From assembly GCA_903887975.1 (NCBI GenBank), contig CAISSD010000210.1:1-8871 (forward strand): a DNA stretch of 8,871 bases, read 5' to 3'. Below are positions 6,295-8,871 of the stretch, in pieces. This stretch comes from an uncultured Legionellaceae bacterium. Lineage in GTDB: Bacteria; Pseudomonadota; Gammaproteobacteria; Legionellales; Legionellaceae. The position numbers and the translations under genes were made by a program. The stretch's first letter is position 1, and each line of letters begins with the position of its first letter. The notes beneath the pieces were generated by a model. It was not told the origin of the DNA. It searched no databases and saw only the letters and a list, made by a program, of their open reading frames with translations.

Positions 6295-7515
6295 GTGTTC
6301 CAACGTGCGTTGAAAAAAAACACCAAAACCATGCCTGCACCTAAAGGATTTTTATCTTTAGTGCCCGCGGTGAAGCTTTTGGGGCAATCACAGCGGTTTC
6401 AGCTGATGACAAAAATCAAAGATTCTTTGGCGCTGGATGATGTGTTGTTTGAACAAACCACCCATAGGTTGATTCATCAATTGAGTGACTATTGTCAACA
6501 AATTCCCGAAACCAGTAATGGCTATTATGCCATGCCAGGTGGGTTATTGGATCATGCTTTAAATCGTACAGAAGCCGCCACACATCTTGCACGAGAACTC
6601 ATGATGCAAGAATCTCAAAATGTAATGTCTGATGCGCAAAAACGAGTATTATACGCATTAACTTCGGCCAGTCTATTGCGAGGTATAGGACAGCTGGGAT
6701 TGGATCATCGTATTGAATTGCATGCTGATGAGGCAAGTTTGGTGAGGTTATGGTCGCCTTTGGTTGAAAGTTTATGGCAAGCGGGCAGACCTTATCGGCA
6801 AAGTTTTCTTAAAGAAGGTCCCAAAGAAGAGCGCTGTCGTTTAACCATTTTATTGGCACATGCTTTAATGCCAAAGCAAGGCCTGATTTGGATTGCTGAA
6901 GATCATGATTTGTTGCGCATCTGGCTTGCTTTGCTTGATGAAGACACCGAAGGTGCTGGAACCTTGGGTGCTATTTTGGACTTTGCTGATGCCATTGCCA
7001 TACAGCGTTATTTAAGTGATTTTACCCATCGCATCATGGGGCCACATGGGGCAGAGGGTGATGGTGGAGGGCGCGCGCATTCACCCAAACGAATGGGAAC
7101 ATTTAGCGATACCACACCACTTTCGATTAAAGAGCAAGACAAACTCACGGGGGCTGAATTCATTCAGTGGTTGATGACGGCGCTAGAAAGCAATAAAATC
7201 ATGCTGAATAAACCGCCCTTGATGAGTGTTCCAGGAGGATTAATTTTATTGCCTGAAGTCTTTCAATTGTTTGTTCGAGAACATCCAGAGTATAAAAATG
7301 CAAAAGCTGCAGAAAAAGGATTTCGTTCTTGGGGATTACATCACGTTCGTCAAGATGGGGCTATTGTATTTAATAGGCACAATATGGTTTTGACTTTATC
7401 ACATCTGCAAGCACAAATGACAAAAAAACTAAATACAGAAGGGCAATGGGTGAGTGCAGACAAAACACCATCGCATTATTTTAACTTAAAGCCTGGAGCC
7501 TCCAAACGTGGCTGA
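6295..7515 (+). CDS. TraI_2-domain protein (MOBH relaxase-like) with degraded HD motif
   Basis: 406 aa. The N-terminal part resembles the TraI_2 domain (PF07514) of integrative-element relaxases: a lead helix region LVPAVKLLG (22-30) and PGGLLDHALNRTEAA (81-95) matching the GGLLDHT signature. In that family an LLHDLGK-type motif follows and supplies the HD metal ligands; here the position reads LLRGIGQ (127-133), so the His-Asp pair is gone. His87 and a later acidic patch (DFAD, 229-232) remain. The C-terminal section from about 284 (LTGAEFIQWLMTAL...PGGLILLPEVF) resembles the TraI_2_C winged-helix domain. Between them, 250-285 is glycine- and polar-rich and may be a linker. No other conjugation gene is visible. 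GTG at 6295 has a weak GGG six bases upstream; ATG at 6331 is an alternative. It overlaps apaH by eight bases. Function unknown; nicking activity is unlikely. Confidence 0.82.
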   Translation: MFQRALKKNTKTMPAPKGFLSLVPAVKLLGQSQRFQLMTKIKDSLALDDVLFEQTTHRLIHQLSDYCQQIPETSNGYYAMPGGLLDHALNRTEAATHLARELMMQESQNVMSDAQKRVLYALTSASLLRGIGQLGLDHRIELHADEASLVRLWSPLVESLWQAGRPYRQSFLKEGPKEERCRLTILLAHALMPKQGLIWIAEDHDLLRIWLALLDEDTEGAGTLGAILDFADAIAIQRYLSDFTHRIMGPHGAEGDGGGRAHSPKRMGTFSDTTPLSIKEQDKLTGAEFIQWLMTALESNKIMLNKPPLMSVPGGLILLPEVFQLFVREHPEYKNAKAAEKGFRSWGLHHVRQDGAIVFNRHNMVLTLSHLQAQMTKKLNTEGQWVSADKTPSHYFNLKPGASKRG

Positions 7516-8317
7516 TTATGCCATTGGGGATGTTCAAGGTTGCTTTGATGCGCTGCTTCGTTTATTGAACGTCATCCAATTTAATGAGCATGAAGATAGG
7601 CTATGGTTTGTGGGCGATTTGATCAATCGAGGCCCCCAATCTTTAGAGGTATTGCGTTTTATTAAGTCGCTTCCCATCAAACCCAAAATCACACTGGGCA
7701 ATCATGATTTGTATGGTTTATGGCGTTTGTTTCTTCATAAGCCACCAAAAGCGGATGACACGCTTGATGCTTGGCTGAAGGCGCCTGATGCGGATTCGTT
7801 GGGCCATTGGTTACGTCAACAGTCCATTATGATTCATGACGAAGCTTTAAATATGGTGATGTGTCACGCGGGTATTGCACCAATATGGAGTCTTCATGAA
7901 GCCAAAGCGTATGCTTTGGAATTAGAAGATGCGTTATCTGGTGATGATTACCTGAATTTTTTTGCGCACATGATGGGCAATAACCCCCATGAATGGACCA
8001 AGACCATGAATCAAATGGAGCGTTTAAGATTGATTTGCAATTACTTTACACGCATGCGATTTTGCGATCGTCAAGGTCATTTGGAATTAAAACACAAAGG
8101 GAGTGTGGGCAGCACCCCTAAACATTATTATCCATGGTATGCTGTACCTCATCGCATCATTATCCCTTCGGATATTGTTTTTGGGCATTGGGCCGCGCTT
8201 CAAGGGCGGTGTCCCATTCCCAATATTCACGCCATTGATACTGGTTGTTTGTGGGGTGGTCAATTAACTGCATTAAGACTACAAGATAAACAGCGGTTTT
8301 CTGTGTTGGGGCCATAA
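7508..8317 (+). CDS. apaH: Symmetrical bis(5'-nucleosyl)-tetraphosphatase (diadenosine tetraphosphatase) ApaH
   Basis: Hydrolyses Ap4A to two ADP, and in E. coli removes NpnN RNA caps. It is a PPP-family metallophosphatase with the expected motifs: GDVQG (7-11), GDLINRG (36-42), LGNHD (63-67) and MCHAG (118-122) for the metal centre; FTRMRFC and FGHWA in the C-terminal half; and a C-terminal DTGCLWGGQLTALRL block typical of ApaH. Gln instead of His in the first motif (GDVHG in E. coli) is common among ApaH proteins as I recall. At 269 aa the length is normal (E. coli 280). GTG at 7508 is required because the first motif begins only six residues in; GGAG lies nine bases upstream. The eight-base overlap with the TraI_2 gene suggests coupled translation. 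Confidence 0.96.
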   Translation: MADYAIGDVQGCFDALLRLLNVIQFNEHEDRLWFVGDLINRGPQSLEVLRFIKSLPIKPKITLGNHDLYGLWRLFLHKPPKADDTLDAWLKAPDADSLGHWLRQQSIMIHDEALNMVMCHAGIAPIWSLHEAKAYALELEDALSGDDYLNFFAHMMGNNPHEWTKTMNQMERLRLICNYFTRMRFCDRQGHLELKHKGSVGSTPKHYYPWYAVPHRIIIPSDIVFGHWAALQGRCPIPNIHAIDTGCLWGGQLTALRLQDKQRFSVLGP

Positions 8318-8320
8318 ACC

Positions 8321-8350
8321 CTGTCAATTTACGTTATTTTGTCTTATCAT
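8321..8350 (+). promoter_or_regulatory. Candidate promoter for the amino acid permease
   Basis: CTGTCA (8321-8326, 4/6) and TATCAT (8345-8350, 5/6) are separated by 18 bases, just after the apaH stop. Transcription would begin near 8357, leaving about 24 bases before the ATG at 8381. No terminator hairpin is visible between apaH and this site. Confidence 0.4.
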
Positions 8351-8380
8351 TCAGCAATGTGGTTAAGACATTCAACGAAT

Positions 8381-8871
8381 ATGGCATTAGCAACACCCTC
8401 GAAAAATAATTTAGGATTATTCACATTGGTCATGATGGCCATTATTTCTGTAGATAGCTTAAGAAATTTACCTATTGCCGCTCAATATGGGGTGTCTTTG
8501 GTGACATTCTATGTGATTGCGGGACTTACTTTTTTTTATCCATTGGCCTGGATTACCAGTAAACTTGCCGTTATTTATCCCAAAACAGGCGGATCTTACG
8601 TTTGGATCACCAACGCTTTTGGCCATCGCTCGGGTTATCTGGCCTTGTGGCTACAGTGGTTGTACAACATGATTTGGTATCCCACGTTGTTTGCTTTTAT
8701 TACGGCGACACTTGGGGAAATGATGGGTCCTCATTTACAAAACAATACCTGGTTTATTCTCATCGTGAGCTTGGGTTTTTTTTGGCTTTTAAGTTTATTG
8801 CATTGCTTGGGAATGCGTACCAGCAAATGGCTTAGTGTGTTTAGCGCCATGGTGGGTACATTGTTGCCCAT
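8381..8871 (+). CDS. Amino acid permease, APC superfamily (GadC-like), N-terminal part
   Basis: Open to the right edge: 163 complete codons, no stop, so roughly the first third of a transporter usually near 450-500 aa. Membrane segments appear at about residues 11-32, 38-60, 85-112, 123-142 and 150 onward. The first helix carries SVDSLRNLPIAAQYG (23-37) and the second is followed by PKTGGSYVW (67-75), the APC-family signature region; the whole recalls the glutamate:GABA antiporter-like branch. Substrate cannot be told from this part. ATG at 8381 is preferred over an in-frame ATG at 8357, which would coincide with the predicted transcription start; neither has a strong ribosome binding site. 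It lies 63 bases after apaH and probably has its own promoter. Confidence 0.88.
   Translation, partial: MALATPSKNNLGLFTLVMMAIISVDSLRNLPIAAQYGVSLVTFYVIAGLTFFYPLAWITSKLAVIYPKTGGSYVWITNAFGHRSGYLALWLQWLYNMIWYPTLFAFITATLGEMMGPHLQNNTWFILIVSLGFFWLLSLLHCLGMRTSKWLSVFSAMVGTLLP

Noticed and set aside
6295..7515. Evidence of an integrated conjugative element
   Set aside because: Apart from the TraI_2 domain there is no integrase, attachment site repeat, coupling protein or mating-pair gene, and the flanks are housekeeping genes.
7508..7540. GDVQG in place of GDVHG in ApaH as an inactivating change
   Set aside because: Gln at this position is, as I recall, common in ApaH proteins, and all other metal-site motifs are intact.
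8602..8835. Plus-strand open frame of 77 codons near the right edge
   Set aside because: It is an alternative frame of the permease gene, whose own frame is open from 8381 to the edge with APC motifs and membrane helices.

Overview
This window reads as ordinary chromosome of an AT-rich gammaproteobacterium. The gene content and wording of the proteins (PriA, a MidA-type methyltransferase, a PTPS-like protein, a pteridine reductase, a LexA-like repressor, RsmA/KsgA, a chromosomal TraI_2-domain protein, ApaH and a GadC-like permease) suggest a relative of Legionella/Coxiella (Legionellales). That placement is an inference from remembered families, not from a search. Coding density is very high, no stretch over 300 bases lacks a gene, and I see no insertion sequence, tRNA, rRNA or CRISPR array.

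Left part, minus strand (2-3999): a compact three-gene unit read right to left: a MidA/NDUFAF7-family methyltransferase, then a divergent 6-pyruvoyl-tetrahydropterin-synthase-like (QueD superfamily) protein, then priA. The first two are 9 bases apart with the ribosome binding site overlapping the upstream stop codon; the last two overlap by ATGA, so translation is probably coupled. Downstream of priA, positions 1-193 hold no gene but carry a weak hairpin, a perfect 11-bp inverted repeat and a possible leftward promoter.

Middle: a 35-bp divergent intergenic region (4000-4034) with a perfect 12-bp palindrome separates the minus unit from a plus-strand series. The first plus gene is a pteridine reductase of the FolM/PTR1 type, so two pterin-linked genes flank the methyltransferase gene.

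Right part, plus strand (4035-8871): pteridine reductase; a LexA/CI-like regulator that keeps the Ser-Lys protease dyad but has lost the Ala-Gly cleavage site; rsmA (ksgA), overlapping the regulator; a TraI_2-domain (MOBH relaxase-like) protein whose HD metal motif is degraded; apaH, overlapping it; and the first 163 codons of an APC-family amino acid permease running off the window. The rsmA...apaH pair recalls the enterobacterial rsmA-apaG-apaH order, but apaG is absent and the TraI_2 gene occupies its place. All five complete plus-strand genes appear to start with TTG or GTG.

Most of the window is housekeeping. The parts that deserve a second look are the PTPS-like protein with altered active-site positions, the probably non-cleavable LexA-like regulator coupled to rsmA, and the pseudo-relaxase fixed between rsmA and apaH.
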